From contig NZ_PYWA01000003.1 of the NCBI RefSeq assembly GCF_003056335.1, forward strand, positions 367,057-431,056: a stretch of 64,000 bases of DNA. Direction: 5' to 3'. Within the stretch, counting starts at the first letter, position 1; every line of letters begins with the position of its first letter. Positions 38,846-50,752 of this stretch are shown in pieces. The DNA is from Paracoccus indicus. Its GTDB lineage: Bacteria > Pseudomonadota > Alphaproteobacteria > Rhodobacterales > Rhodobacteraceae. The notes below the pieces were generated by a model that had not been told where the DNA came from, searched no databases, and saw nothing but the letters and a program-made list of their open reading frames with translations. The translations under genes were made by a program, and so were the position numbers.

Positions 38846-39472
38846 ATGGGTGGCCTACTGGCCCTGTCGCGCGGCATCGACCGCGTCACCACCGCGATCG
38901 GCCGCAGCGTTGCCTGGCTGATCCTGCTGGCCATCCTGGTCAGCGCCATCAACGCGATCGTGCGCAAGGTCTTCAGCATCTCGTCGAATGCCTGGCTGGA
39001 ACTGCAGTGGTATCTGTTCGGGGGGGCATTCATGCTGGCCTCGGCCTATACGCTGCTGGAAAACGAGCATATCCGCATCGATGTGATCTATGGCCGCTGG
39101 TCGCGCAGGGTCCAGCATTGGATCGACCTGATCGGCACGCTGTTCTTCCTGTTCCCCTTCACGGCGATCATGATCTGGCTGCTCTATCCGTCCTTCCTGA
39201 TCAGCTGGCGCACGAACGAGGTGTCGATGAACGCGGGCGGGCTGCTGATCTGGCCCGCCAAGGCGATCCTGGTCGCGGGCTTCGTCCTGCTGTTCGTCCA
39301 GGGCATATCCGAGCTGATCAAGAAGATCGCCGTCATGCGCGGCATCATCCCCGATCCCAACCCCCATGCCCACAGCCACGACTCGGGCCTGAAGGAGGCC
39401 GCCATCATGACCGTCGGTCTTGAAAAGGATCAGGCCGACGCCGCCTCTGCCGACCCGAGGAACCGCCCGTGA
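38846..39472 (+). CDS. dctQ: TRAP transporter small permease (DctQ)
   Basis: This 208-residue protein has four helices (about 17-38, 55-75, 95-117, 138-160), including the NAWLELQWYLFGGAFML region characteristic of DctQ. It supports the large permease in Na+-driven uptake with an extracytoplasmic receptor. The ATG at 38846 follows GAGGGAGGGG. Its end overlaps the dctM start by 4 bp (GTGA). A hydrophilic tail rich in Asp/Ala follows the last helix. Confidence 0.92.
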   Translation: MGGLLALSRGIDRVTTAIGRSVAWLILLAILVSAINAIVRKVFSISSNAWLELQWYLFGGAFMLASAYTLLENEHIRIDVIYGRWSRRVQHWIDLIGTLFFLFPFTAIMIWLLYPSFLISWRTNEVSMNAGGLLIWPAKAILVAGFVLLFVQGISELIKKIAVMRGIIPDPNPHAHSHDSGLKEAAIMTVGLEKDQADAASADPRNRP

Positions 39473-41262
39473 TCGAACTTATCGCCCATAACCTTGCGCC
39501 CATCATGTTCTTCTCCATGGTGGTGTTTTTGCTGTTCGGATACCCGATCGCCTTCGCATTGGCCGCAAACGGCCTGCTGTTCTTCTTCTTCGGCGTCTTT
39601 CTGACCCCACTGTCGGACCAGATCAACCTGGGCTGGAACCTGCTGGGGGCGCTTGGCGACCGCGTCTTCGGCGTCATGCGCAACGACACGCTGCTGGCCA
39701 TTCCCTTCTTCACCTTCATGGGCATCGTCCTTGAACGGTCCCGCATGGCCGAGGAGCTGCTGGACACCATCGGCCAGCTGTTCGGCCCCGTGCGCGGCGG
39801 TCTGGCCTATGCAGTCATCCTTGTCGGGGCGCTGCTGGCGGCGACCACCGGGGTGGTGGCGGCATCGGTCATCTCGATGGGGCTGATCTCTCTGCCGATC
39901 ATGATGCGCTATGGCTATGACAAGCGGCTGGCCAGCGGGGTCATCACGGCCTCAGGGACGTTGGCGCAGATCATTCCGCCCTCGCTGGTGCTGATCGTCC
40001 TGGCCGACCAGTTGGGTCGGTCCGTCGGCGACATGTACAAGGCGGCGATGGTTCCGGCACTGGCGCTGACCGGGGTCTATCTTGTCTATGTGCTGGTGAT
40101 GTCGATCCTGCGCCCCTCGATGATGCCCGCCCTGCCGCCCGAAGCGCGCAGCCTTGGCGGCGGCGGCTGGTCGCTGTTGGGGGCCATCCTGGGTTCCATC
40201 GCCATCTTCTACGCGACCCAGCATTTGCTGGGCGAACAGCTGGGCGACGACAGCGCGATCTGGGCCGCGGCGCTGACCGTGCTCATCATGCTGGTGCTGG
40301 CCCTTGCGGATGAGAAGCTGCGCACCGGCATCATGTCGCCCATGACGCGACAGGTGATCATCGTGATGATCCCGCCGCTGGCACTGGTCTTCCTGGTGCT
40401 GGGCACGATCTTTCTGGGCATCGCCACTCCGACCGAGGGCGGCGCCATGGGTGCCAGCGGGGCGCTGATCCTTGCGGCCTTCAAGCGGCGGCTCAGCTTC
40501 GATGTGGTGAACCAGGCGCTTCTCGCGACGGTGCGCCTGTCGGCCTTCGTGATGTTCATCCTGATCGGCGCGACGGTCTTCTCGCTGACCTACTACTCGA
40601 TCAACGGCCATGTCTGGGTCAAGGATCTGCTGACGGCGCTGCCCGGCGGGGAGTACGGCTTCCTTGCGGCGGTCTGCCTGATCATCTTCTTCCTGGCCTT
40701 CTTCCTGGACTTCTTCGAGCTGGCCTTCGTGATCGTGCCGCTGCTGATCCCCGCCGCCAACGCGCTGGACATCGACCTGGTCTGGTTCGGGGTCATCCTG
40801 GCCGTGACGATGCAGACGTCCTTCCTGACTCCGCCCGTCGGCTTCGCGCTGTTCTACCTGCGATCGGTGGCGCCGCGGAAACCCTATCGGGACCACGTCA
40901 CCGGCAAGACCATGTCCGAGGTCAGCACGATGGACATCTATCGCGGGGCGGTGCCCTTCGTCGGGCTGCAGATCGTGATGATCGTAGCGGTCGTGATCTT
41001 CCCAGGCATGGTGATGCACTACAAGGGGCCGGTGGTGGATACCTCGACGATCAAGATGCAGATCCCGATGGGCGGCTTCGGTGGCGGCGCCGAGGGCGGA
41101 TCGGGCTTCGGATCGCTTGGCGGCCTTGGCGGATCGCCCTTCGGCGGGACCAAGGACGCGGCGCCCGCGGAGGAAGCGGAACCTCAGCCCAAGACCGAGG
41201 GCACCTCGGGCGGCATGGGGCTTGGCTTCGGCGGTCCGCCTCCGGGTCTGGGTGGCAACTGA
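39469..41262 (+). CDS. dctM: TRAP transporter large permease (DctM) with Gly-rich tail
   Basis: This 597-residue permease with many helices matches DctM: ASGTLAQIIPPSLVLIVLAD and FLGIATPTEGGAMGASGA are family signatures. It is longer than the common ~430-residue form because of extra central hydrophilic/helical segments. A ~65-residue C-terminal extension from ~residue 533 is unusually rich in Gly (GGFGGGAEGGSGFGSLGGLG type), with a proline/acidic patch, and ends GGPPPGLGGN. Translation starts at GTG 39469, coupled to dctQ. The receptor gene lies downstream in the opposite direction. Confidence 0.92.
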   Translation: MIELIAHNLAPIMFFSMVVFLLFGYPIAFALAANGLLFFFFGVFLTPLSDQINLGWNLLGALGDRVFGVMRNDTLLAIPFFTFMGIVLERSRMAEELLDTIGQLFGPVRGGLAYAVILVGALLAATTGVVAASVISMGLISLPIMMRYGYDKRLASGVITASGTLAQIIPPSLVLIVLADQLGRSVGDMYKAAMVPALALTGVYLVYVLVMSILRPSMMPALPPEARSLGGGGWSLLGAILGSIAIFYATQHLLGEQLGDDSAIWAAALTVLIMLVLALADEKLRTGIMSPMTRQVIIVMIPPLALVFLVLGTIFLGIATPTEGGAMGASGALILAAFKRRLSFDVVNQALLATVRLSAFVMFILIGATVFSLTYYSINGHVWVKDLLTALPGGEYGFLAAVCLIIFFLAFFLDFFELAFVIVPLLIPAANALDIDLVWFGVILAVTMQTSFLTPPVGFALFYLRSVAPRKPYRDHVTGKTMSEVSTMDIYRGAVPFVGLQIVMIVAVVIFPGMVMHYKGPVVDTSTIKMQIPMGGFGGGAEGGSGFGSLGGLGGSPFGGTKDAAPAEEAEPQPKTEGTSGGMGLGFGGPPPGLGGN

Positions 41263-41267
41263 AACGC

Positions 41268-41296
41268 AAAAAGGGCCGGATGATCCGGCCCTTTTT
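41268..41296. terminator. Bidirectional intrinsic terminator between TRAP permease and receptor genes
   Basis: A 12-13-bp stem (AAAAAGGGCCGGA, 41268-41280, with 41284-41296) with a tight loop has an A-run on one side and a T-run on the other. It serves the convergent dctM and receptor genes. Confidence 0.95.
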
Positions 41297-41316
41297 CATG
41301 TCATGTGCAAGGGGGA

Positions 41317-42522
<1,206 letters not shown>

Positions 42523-42567
42523 TTAGCCGCAGTTCCCCATGTGTCGAGTGTGCAGGCCCGCTTTCGG

Positions 42568-42582
42568 TGCGAAAAATTCGCA
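42568..42582. promoter_or_regulatory. Candidate operator (TGCGAA-N3-TTCGCA)
   Basis: A perfect 6+3+6 inverted repeat, TGCGAAAAATTCGCA, lies in the 219-bp divergent region between the TRAP receptor gene and the MocR/GntR gene. A second half-site-like GCGAAATTT lies nearer the regulator start. Position and symmetry fit a regulator dimer site; binding is inferred. Confidence 0.4.
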
Positions 42583-42672
42583 GGTCCGCGGCGGGCGACC
42601 CCATGGAGCGATTGTGTCCGTCTTTTCCGCGTATTACCGTGCAGATCGCGAAATTTACTGGGGGGTGTCCGG

Positions 42673-44097
42673 ATGCGGATCGAAGACTGGCAGCCGGATC
42701 TGACCCTGCACGAGGGACCCAAGTTCCGCGCCCTGGCCAATGCACTGCGACAGGCTGCCCGTTCGGGCGAGCTGACCCCCGGCACGCGGCTTCCGCCGAT
42801 GCGCGACCTTGCATGGCGGTTGAAGGTGACGACGGGGACGGTGGCACGCGCCTATCAGCTGGCCGCGACCGAAGGTGTCATCGAGAGCCACGTCGGGCGT
42901 GGCAGCTTCATTGCGGCCCCCAAGCCCCGCAGGCCGCTGCCGGAGCCGCTGCTGTATGAAAGCCTGGACCGGCCAGTGAACGCCGATGGTCCGATCGACC
43001 TGCGCATCCCGCAGTTGCCCGACTGCGACCAAGCGCGGATCATCGGCCAGCATCTGTCCGACATCGGCAGTGAACTGGGCGCGGACATCCTGGATTACAC
43101 GCCCCTCAGCCGCGACCTGCACTGCCGGGAATCCCTGCTGCACTGGATGTCGGTGCGGCCCTTGGGCGACGTGACGGCGCAGGACCTGGTGCTGACCCAC
43201 GGCGGGCAGAACGCGATCATGCTGGTCATGGCGCTGTGCCTTGCCGATCAGCCCGCCAAGGTGATGACCGAGGCGCTGACCTATCCCGGCATCACCCATG
43301 CCGCGCGCCTCATGCGGGCCGAGACACTGTCGGTGGCGATGGACGATCAGGGAATGCTGCCCGAGGATCTGGATCGCGTGGCACGTGAAAGCGGCGCACG
43401 CCTGGTCTGCCTGACACCCTCGGCGCAGAACCCGACGATGGCGGGGATGGGTCCGGAACGTCGGGACGAATTGATGCGCATCGCGCGGCGTCACGACCTG
43501 CAGGTCATCGAGGACGAATGCTATGCCACGGGACCGGACCCCGATGCCCCGCCCAGCCTGCGGGCGTTGGCGCCCGAGCGGGTGTGGTATGTCACAAGCC
43601 TGTCCAAGATCATCGCCGCGGGACTGCGGTTCGGCATTCTTCTGTGTCCGCCGGGCATGGGACAGGCGGGGCGCATCGGCGCTCAGCACAGCCACATGGG
43701 GCTGTCGCTGCCGATCACGGGGCTGGTGACGCGTCTGATCGGATCGGGCGACGCGCGGCGCATCGCCGCTGATGTCCACAAGCGGGTCGAGGAACGCCGC
43801 CACCTGGCCTTGACGCATCTTCAGGGGCTGACTGCTGCCAGCAGGCCCGGCGTGCCGATGATCTGGCTGCAACTGCCTGCGCCCTGGCGGTCAGAGGATT
43901 TCGTGATCCGAGCGGCAGCCTCGGGCATCATCGTGCGCCCTGTGACCGATTTCCTGAGCGAACCGGAAACGGGTCAGAACGCGCCGCAAGGCGTTCGCAT
44001 CGCGCTGAATTGTCGATTGGAGTTGTCGAAACTGTCATCGGCCATCGAGACGCTGGCCGAACTGGCACGGTCGGGGCCGACGAACGGCCCCGACTGA
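42673..44097 (+). CDS. MocR-type regulator (GntR helix-turn-helix fused to class I aminotransferase)
   Basis: This 474-residue fusion has a GntR-type winged helix (~13-80: GTRLPPMRDLAWRLKVTTGTVARAYQLA) joined to a PLP-binding aminotransferase fold with Schiff-base lysine K312 in TSLSKIIAAG and PSAQNPTMAGMG upstream. MocR regulators sense amino acids or PLP. It lies divergent from the TakP-like receptor, so it may control that gene. The ATG at 42673 follows GGGGGTGTCCGG. The much longer open frame upstream belongs to antisense sequence over the receptor gene and is ignored. Confidence 0.93.
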   Translation: MRIEDWQPDLTLHEGPKFRALANALRQAARSGELTPGTRLPPMRDLAWRLKVTTGTVARAYQLAATEGVIESHVGRGSFIAAPKPRRPLPEPLLYESLDRPVNADGPIDLRIPQLPDCDQARIIGQHLSDIGSELGADILDYTPLSRDLHCRESLLHWMSVRPLGDVTAQDLVLTHGGQNAIMLVMALCLADQPAKVMTEALTYPGITHAARLMRAETLSVAMDDQGMLPEDLDRVARESGARLVCLTPSAQNPTMAGMGPERRDELMRIARRHDLQVIEDECYATGPDPDAPPSLRALAPERVWYVTSLSKIIAAGLRFGILLCPPGMGQAGRIGAQHSHMGLSLPITGLVTRLIGSGDARRIAADVHKRVEERRHLALTHLQGLTAASRPGVPMIWLQLPAPWRSEDFVIRAAASGIIVRPVTDFLSEPETGQNAPQGVRIALNCRLELSKLSSAIETLAELARSGPTNGPD

Positions 44098-44102
44098 GGG
44101 GA

Positions 44103-45446
<1,344 letters not shown>

Positions 45447-46127
45447 TCACGGAAGCGCGATCCGCGCCCAGATCGGCAGGTGGTCCGATGCATCACGCGC
45501 GCCCGCGCCGTGAAAGACGCCCGCCTCCAGCAGGGTCAGGTCGCGCGACATGGCGATCCGGTCGAAGCGCAGTTGCGGCATGGGCGCGGGGTAGGAGGGG
45601 CCGGGGGCTATGACGCGGAAACCGGCCAGCGACTCCAGGCCGCGATCATCGCGCCATTCGTTGAAATCGCCCATCATCACGACGTGATCCGCCCCGATCC
45701 GCGCGGCCTGCGCCGTCAGGCGTGCCAGTTGCGCCCGCCGTGACGACCGCGCCAGCCCAAGATGAATGCCGATGATGGTCAGATGCGGCAGGCGCAGGGC
45801 GACAGCGCCGCGCGGTTCCAACCCCGGCAGGGGCAGGCGGCGCAGGGTCGCCTGCGCGGCCAGATGGGGGCGCATCAGGATGGTCTGGCCGTGCCAACCG
45901 AGGCTGCTTTCCGAGGTGCCGAAGATGTCGGCAGGCACCAGCCCGGTTTCCGACTGGATCAGTTTGCGGGGCAGTGCCTCGATGCGGGGGCCGAGGCGGA
46001 AGTCGACCTCTTGCAGGGCGATGATGTCGGGGTCCAGCGCCCGGATGACCGCAAGGTTGCGTTCAGGCGCATGCGGACCCGTCAGGCCCCGACATTTGTG
46101 CAGGTTGTAGCTGGCCAGTTTCAGCAT
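45447..46127 (-). CDS. Endonuclease/exonuclease/phosphatase family protein
   Basis: This 226-residue EEP-fold hydrolase shows SYNLHKCRG and LQEVDF at the N-terminus (metal-binding E), GDFNEWRD in the middle (D, N) and SDHLPIWARI at the end (D, H), the complete DNase I-like catalytic set. The substrate could be DNA, a phosphoinositide-like lipid or a small phosphate. It starts 15 bp after the selO stop and ends 69 bp before the eno ATG, all on the minus strand. No signal peptide is visible. Confidence 0.9.
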   Translation of the reverse strand: MLKLASYNLHKCRGLTGPHAPERNLAVIRALDPDIIALQEVDFRLGPRIEALPRKLIQSETGLVPADIFGTSESSLGWHGQTILMRPHLAAQATLRRLPLPGLEPRGAVALRLPHLTIIGIHLGLARSSRRAQLARLTAQAARIGADHVVMMGDFNEWRDDRGLESLAGFRVIAPGPSYPAPMPQLRFDRIAMSRDLTLLEAGVFHGAGARDASDHLPIWARIALP

Positions 46128-46142
46128 CGGTCGCGGCGCCCG

Positions 46143-47543
46143 TCATGTTCCGCAGAAGGTTGCCTGAACGACCTCGGATTGCAACGGGGCACGGGACAGG
46201 TCGTCCCATTCGGGGCGCACGTCGCGGGGATGGGTCACCGCCGCGAACAGCCGGTCGAAGGGGGCCATGTCGCCTGCCACGGCCGAGGCGATGGCATCCT
46301 CGATCCGGTGGTTGCGGGGAATGCGGACCGGATTGACGCGCCGTATGGTGGCCATGTCGGGCGACAGCGCCTGCCATTCCCGCGCCCATGCATCGAAAGC
46401 ATCGCGGTCGGTGAACTCATCGCGCGCGGTTCCCTCGGCCAGCCCTGCGAAAACGCGGGTGAAATCGGCACGCTGGTGGGCCATCAGCGTCAACAGGCGC
46501 TCGATCAATTGCTGGTTCGGGGCGCCTTCGATGCCCAGCTTGTCGCCGAAGCGTTTCTGCCAGGCCGCCTGATACAGCGGGCCGAAGCTGTGGACGGCCT
46601 TGGTCGCATCCTCGACCGCCTGATCCTGTTCGCCCATCAGCGGGATCAGACAGGTAGCGAATTGCGCCAGGTTCCAGACCGCGACCTGCGGCTGCTGCGC
46701 CCAGGCATAGCGCCCGTTGCGGTCGATCGAGGAGAAGACCGTGTCCGGGTGATAGACGTCCATGAAGGCACAAGGGCCATAGTCGATCGTCTCGCCCGAG
46801 ATCGCCATGTTGTCGGTATTCATCACGCCGTGGATGAACCCAAGCGACATCCAGTCCGCGATGGTCTCGGCCTGCCGGGCCACGACCTTGTTCAGCAAGT
46901 CCAGCGGGCCGCTCGCATCGAGATAATGCCGCGCGATCACGTGGTCGGTCAGCGCGGCCAGCGCATCTGGGCGGTCGCGGACGGCGAAATACTGGAAGGT
47001 GCCGACGCGGATGTGGCTTGCGGCGACGCGGGTCAGAACCGCACCGGGCAGGCCTCCTTCCTGACGCCAGACGGTGTCGCCGGTCCGCACGGCGGCCAGC
47101 GCGCGGGTCGTGGGCACGCCCATGGCGGCCATGAATTCGCTGACCAGATATTCGCGCAGCACCGGACCCATCCAAGCACGCCCGTCGCCCTTGCGTGAGA
47201 ACGGCGTCGGGCCGCTGCCCTTCAGCTGCAGGTCGAAGCGCGCGCCATCGGGGGCCATCACCTCGCCCAGCAGGACGGCGCGGCCATCGCCAAGCTGCGG
47301 GACAAAGCCGCCGAACTGATGACCGGCATAGGCCTGGGCGATCGGCTCGGCCCCCTTGGGGATGGCGTTGCCGGCAAGGACCCGGACTCCGTCGTCGCTG
47401 CGCAGCAGGTCCGATGCCAGCCCCAGCCTGTCGGCCAGCCCCTCGTTCAACGCCAGAAGCGCCGGTGCGCTGACAGGCGTGGGGCGGACCCGCGCGAAGA
47501 AACCGTCGGGCATGCGGGCATAACTGTTGTCGAAACGGATCAT
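46143..47543 (-). CDS. selO: Protein adenylyltransferase SelO (YdiU/UPF0061)
   Basis: SelO is a pseudokinase that transfers AMP from ATP, bound in a flipped orientation, to Ser/Thr/Tyr of proteins in the redox stress response. The 466-residue protein has [19 protein letters not shown], the glycine-free nucleotide loop, [21 protein letters not shown] and DYGPCAFMD with metal-binding N and D. A cysteine lies third from the end (C464 in FCGT), the position where eukaryotic SelO has selenocysteine and bacterial forms have a redox cysteine. GGAGA precedes ATG 47543. Confidence 0.95.
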   Translation of the reverse strand: MIRFDNSYARMPDGFFARVRPTPVSAPALLALNEGLADRLGLASDLLRSDDGVRVLAGNAIPKGAEPIAQAYAGHQFGGFVPQLGDGRAVLLGEVMAPDGARFDLQLKGSGPTPFSRKGDGRAWMGPVLREYLVSEFMAAMGVPTTRALAAVRTGDTVWRQEGGLPGAVLTRVAASHIRVGTFQYFAVRDRPDALAALTDHVIARHYLDASGPLDLLNKVVARQAETIADWMSLGFIHGVMNTDNMAISGETIDYGPCAFMDVYHPDTVFSSIDRNGRYAWAQQPQVAVWNLAQFATCLIPLMGEQDQAVEDATKAVHSFGPLYQAAWQKRFGDKLGIEGAPNQQLIERLLTLMAHQRADFTRVFAGLAEGTARDEFTDRDAFDAWAREWQALSPDMATIRRVNPVRIPRNHRIEDAIASAVAGDMAPFDRLFAAVTHPRDVRPEWDDLSRAPLQSEVVQATFCGT

Positions 47544-47654
47544 GGCAGTCTCCTTTCACCGTTACATAAGGTGCATCACCCGCAATGCCAGCCCGCCGCC
47601 CTTGCGCCATTGGCCACAAAGGCGTATCGGCAGTCCGCAAAAGGAGCCGTGTCC

Positions 47655-48692
47655 ATGAAATTTCTCGACCTAGCAAAAGTCTATATCCGTTCGGGCGGCG
47701 GCGGTGCGGGCTGCGCGTCGTTCCGGCGCGAAAAATTCGTCGAATACGGCGGACCCGACGGGGGTGACGGCGGACGGGGCGGCGACGTGATCGTCGAAAC
47801 CGTCGAGGGCCTGAACACCCTGATCGATTTTCGCTATCAGCAGCACTTCTTCGCCAAGTCCGGCCAGCACGGCATGGGCAGCCAGATGACCGGCCGTTCG
47901 GGCGACGACGTCATCCTGCGCGTCCCCGTCGGGACCGAGATCCTGGACGAGGACGAGGAAACCGTCATCGCCGACATGACCGAACCCGGACAGCGCGTGG
48001 TGCTGGCCAAGGGCGGAAACGGGGGGTGGGGCAACCTGCACTTCAAGACCTCGACCAACCGTTCGCCGCGCAATGCCAACCCCGGCCAGCCGGGGGTCGA
48101 GCGCACCATCTGGCTGCGGCTGAAACTGATAGCGGATGGCGGGCTGGTGGGCCTGCCCAATGCGGGCAAATCGACCTTCCTGGCAGCCGTGTCGAACGCG
48201 CGTCCCAAGATCGCCGATTATCCCTTCACCACGCTGCACCCGAACCTGGGCGTCGTGGGCGTGGATGGCCGCGAATTCGTCATGGCCGACATTCCCGGCC
48301 TGATCGAGGGCGCGCATGAAGGCCGTGGCATCGGTGACCGCTTCCTTGGCCATATCGAACGTTGCTCGGTCCTGCTGCATCTGATCGACGGCACCTCCGA
48401 GGATGTCGCGGGCGACGCGCGGACCATCCTGAACGAACTGGCGGCCTATTCGCCGGTCCTGATGGAAAAGCCGCGGGTGACCGTGCTGAACAAGGTCGAC
48501 GCCATCGACGACGAGACGCTGGCCGAACGCCGCGCCGCAGTCGAGGCCGAGCTGGGGACGCCCGTCATGCTGATGTCCGGCGTGTCCCGCACCGGCGTGA
48601 CCGAGGTTCTGCGTGCCCTCTGGACCCAGATCGAGCCGTCGCGGGCGCCGCAGAAGGATCAGGACGAAGAAGACGCCCCGTGGCAACCCTGA
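47655..48692 (+). CDS. obgE: GTPase Obg/CgtA
   Basis: This ribosome-associated GTPase is needed for 50S maturation and stress control. The 345-residue protein has the glycine-rich Obg fold at the N-terminus ([21 protein letters not shown]) and the G domain with [22 protein letters not shown] and NKVD. AAGGAG precedes ATG 47655. The acidic end (DQDEEDAPW) overlaps the proB start by 13 bp. The ribosomal genes rplU/rpmA, frequent neighbours of obgE, are not upstream here. Confidence 0.97.
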   Translation: MKFLDLAKVYIRSGGGGAGCASFRREKFVEYGGPDGGDGGRGGDVIVETVEGLNTLIDFRYQQHFFAKSGQHGMGSQMTGRSGDDVILRVPVGTEILDEDEETVIADMTEPGQRVVLAKGGNGGWGNLHFKTSTNRSPRNANPGQPGVERTIWLRLKLIADGGLVGLPNAGKSTFLAAVSNARPKIADYPFTTLHPNLGVVGVDGREFVMADIPGLIEGAHEGRGIGDRFLGHIERCSVLLHLIDGTSEDVAGDARTILNELAAYSPVLMEKPRVTVLNKVDAIDDETLAERRAAVEAELGTPVMLMSGVSRTGVTEVLRALWTQIEPSRAPQKDQDEEDAPWQP

Positions 48693-49795
48693 CGGCACCC
48701 CGGCTTGATGGCGCACGCCGGCTGGTCGTCAAGATCGGCTCGGCCCTGCTGGTCGGTCCCGAGGGGCTGCGCGGCGAATGGCTGGGCGCGCTTTGCGATG
48801 ACGTTGCCAAGTGGCGCGGAATGGGCTGCGACGTGGTGCTGGTGTCTTCGGGGTCGATCGCCTTGGGGCGGCGGGTGCTGGGGTTGCCGGACGGCCCCCT
48901 GGCACTGGAACAGGCGCAGGCGGCAGCCGCCGTTGGCCAGATCCGTCTGGCCCGCGCCTATGAGCAGGCACTGGCCCCGCATGGCGTCACGACGGCACAG
49001 GTGCTGCTGACCCTTGAGGACAGCGCCGACCGCCGCCGTTACCTGAACAGCCGCGCGACCATGCAGACGCTGCTGTCGCTTGGCGTGGTGCCCATCGTCA
49101 ACGAAAACGACACGGTTGCCACCGATGAAATCCGCTTTGGCGACAACGACCGTCTTGCCGCGCAGATCGCGGTGACCTGCGGGGCCGATCAGCTGCTGCT
49201 GTTGTCGGATGTGGACGGGCTTTATACCTCGAACCCCAAGACCGACCCCGATGCGCAGCACCTGCCGGTGATCGAGGCACTGACCCCGCAGATCGAGGCG
49301 ATGGGCGGCGATCCGGTTTCGGGCCTGTCCAAGGGCGGTATGAAGACCAAGCTGATGGCGGCGCGGACAGCCGTGGCGGGCGGTTGCGCGATGGCCATTG
49401 CCGAAGGCTCGGTCCTTGGGCCTTTGTCGGCGGTGGCGGATGGCGCGCGTTGCAGCTGGTTCCTGCCAGAGGCCGACCCCCAGCTGGCCCGTAAGCGCTG
49501 GATTGCGGCGATGAAGCCCAAGGGCAAGCTGACGGTCGATCGGGGCGCCGCAGGCGCATTGTCGCGTGGCAAGTCGTTGCTGCCTGCTGGGATCACGCTG
49601 GTCTCGGGTGATTTCGGGCGCGGCGATCCGGTCCAGATCGAGGGGCCCGCGGGCGAACATCTGGCCATCGGGCTGACACGCTATACTGCAGCCGAGGCCA
49701 TGCAGATCGCAGGCCATCAATCGGCCGAGATCGCGGATATCCTGGGATATTCAGGTCGCGCGGCGCTGGTCCACCGCGACGACATGGCGCTGTGA
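48680..49795 (+). CDS. proB: Glutamate 5-kinase
   Basis: ProB phosphorylates glutamate in the first step of proline synthesis. This 371-residue form has the amino acid kinase domain ([13 protein letters not shown] start, [49 protein letters not shown]) and a C-terminal PUA domain (~275-365, with [20 protein letters not shown]). It starts at GTG 48680 inside the end of obgE. proA, which often follows proB, is not next: the downstream gene is on the other strand. Confidence 0.96.
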   Translation: MATLTAPRLDGARRLVVKIGSALLVGPEGLRGEWLGALCDDVAKWRGMGCDVVLVSSGSIALGRRVLGLPDGPLALEQAQAAAAVGQIRLARAYEQALAPHGVTTAQVLLTLEDSADRRRYLNSRATMQTLLSLGVVPIVNENDTVATDEIRFGDNDRLAAQIAVTCGADQLLLLSDVDGLYTSNPKTDPDAQHLPVIEALTPQIEAMGGDPVSGLSKGGMKTKLMAARTAVAGGCAMAIAEGSVLGPLSAVADGARCSWFLPEADPQLARKRWIAAMKPKGKLTVDRGAAGALSRGKSLLPAGITLVSGDFGRGDPVQIEGPAGEHLAIGLTRYTAAEAMQIAGHQSAEIADILGYSGRAALVHRDDMAL

Positions 49796-49804
49796 TCGGC
49801 TCCG

Positions 49805-50728
49805 TCACCCTCCGATGGGGGTGGCGGCACGACGAAAGCGCGTGATCCCGCGTTCACGGGTCAGCTTTGCGCAACCGGCCTCGGGCGCAGGCAAGGCCAG
49901 AACCTTGTCGCGCAGGACGGCGATCGCCTCATCGCTGTTGCGCGGCAGCTCGGCGGGGTTCACCGGACGACCCACAGTCACGCGATAGGGATGGCGGGTC
50001 TTGTTCAGCACCTCGTTGAACAGCGTGACATCCCGCAGCGTCGGATGGATCGCGTCCAGCGCATAGAACAGCGCCGAGTTCCGCGCCCTGATCCGCAGCG
50101 GAATGATCGGCACGTCGAACTTGCGCGCGATCATCGCCGCGCTGGCCATCCACGGGCGTTCGTGCAGAGTCAGCCCCTTGCGCTTGGCCAGACGGCCCGA
50201 GGGAAAGATCAGCCCCATCCGTCCCGCACCCAAGGCGTCGCGGGTGTAATCCATCGTCGCGCGGGTCTTGGCATGGCTGCGTTTGTCGACGCGCCACTCG
50301 ACCGGGGCAATCATGTCGACGGTCTGCGGCAGGACGCGGATCATGTCGTGATTGGCATAGATGAACAGATCGTCACGCAACTGCGAGATCATCGCATGAA
50401 GGAAGATCCCGTCCGCGATGCCCGTCGGGTGGTTGGCGACGATCAGCGCGGGGCCGGTGGCGGGCAGATGCTCCAACCCTTCGACCTGCAGATCATGGAC
50501 GATCAGATCGGCCATGCGGCGCATGATCTCGGACGTGGGCAGGTCGCGGAATTCGGCACCCAGGGTGACGGTCTTGGGATAGTGCAGCAGGCCCATCATC
50601 CCAAGCCGCACCAGCTTGTGGTGCAGCTTGCCGGAATAGAGCCATGGCGCGCGTTCGGCGATCAGGGGATCGATCCGCGCATGCATTTCGGCGCGGGCAT
50701 CTTCAGTTGCAGTCATGGTCCTTGCCAT
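49805..50728 (-). CDS. Lysophospholipid acyltransferase family protein
   Basis: This 307-residue PlsC-like acyltransferase has the catalytic ANHPTGIADG block (~residue 104), a GLIFPSGRLAKRKGL phosphate-binding block and VPIIPLRI. The family includes hemolysin-like acyltransferases that make ornithine lipids as well as phosphatidate-forming enzymes, so the acceptor lipid is not fixed. Two in-frame starts, ATG 50728 and 50716, are possible. It lies 24 bp after pepN on the same strand and converges on proB. Confidence 0.85.
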   Translation of the reverse strand: MARTMTATEDARAEMHARIDPLIAERAPWLYSGKLHHKLVRLGMMGLLHYPKTVTLGAEFRDLPTSEIMRRMADLIVHDLQVEGLEHLPATGPALIVANHPTGIADGIFLHAMISQLRDDLFIYANHDMIRVLPQTVDMIAPVEWRVDKRSHAKTRATMDYTRDALGAGRMGLIFPSGRLAKRKGLTLHERPWMASAAMIARKFDVPIIPLRIRARNSALFYALDAIHPTLRDVTLFNEVLNKTRHPYRVTVGRPVNPAELPRNSDEAIAVLRDKVLALPAPEAGCAKLTRERGITRFRRAATPIGG

Positions 50729-50752
50729 CCTTCCCCCCTTGGGCCTGCCGCC

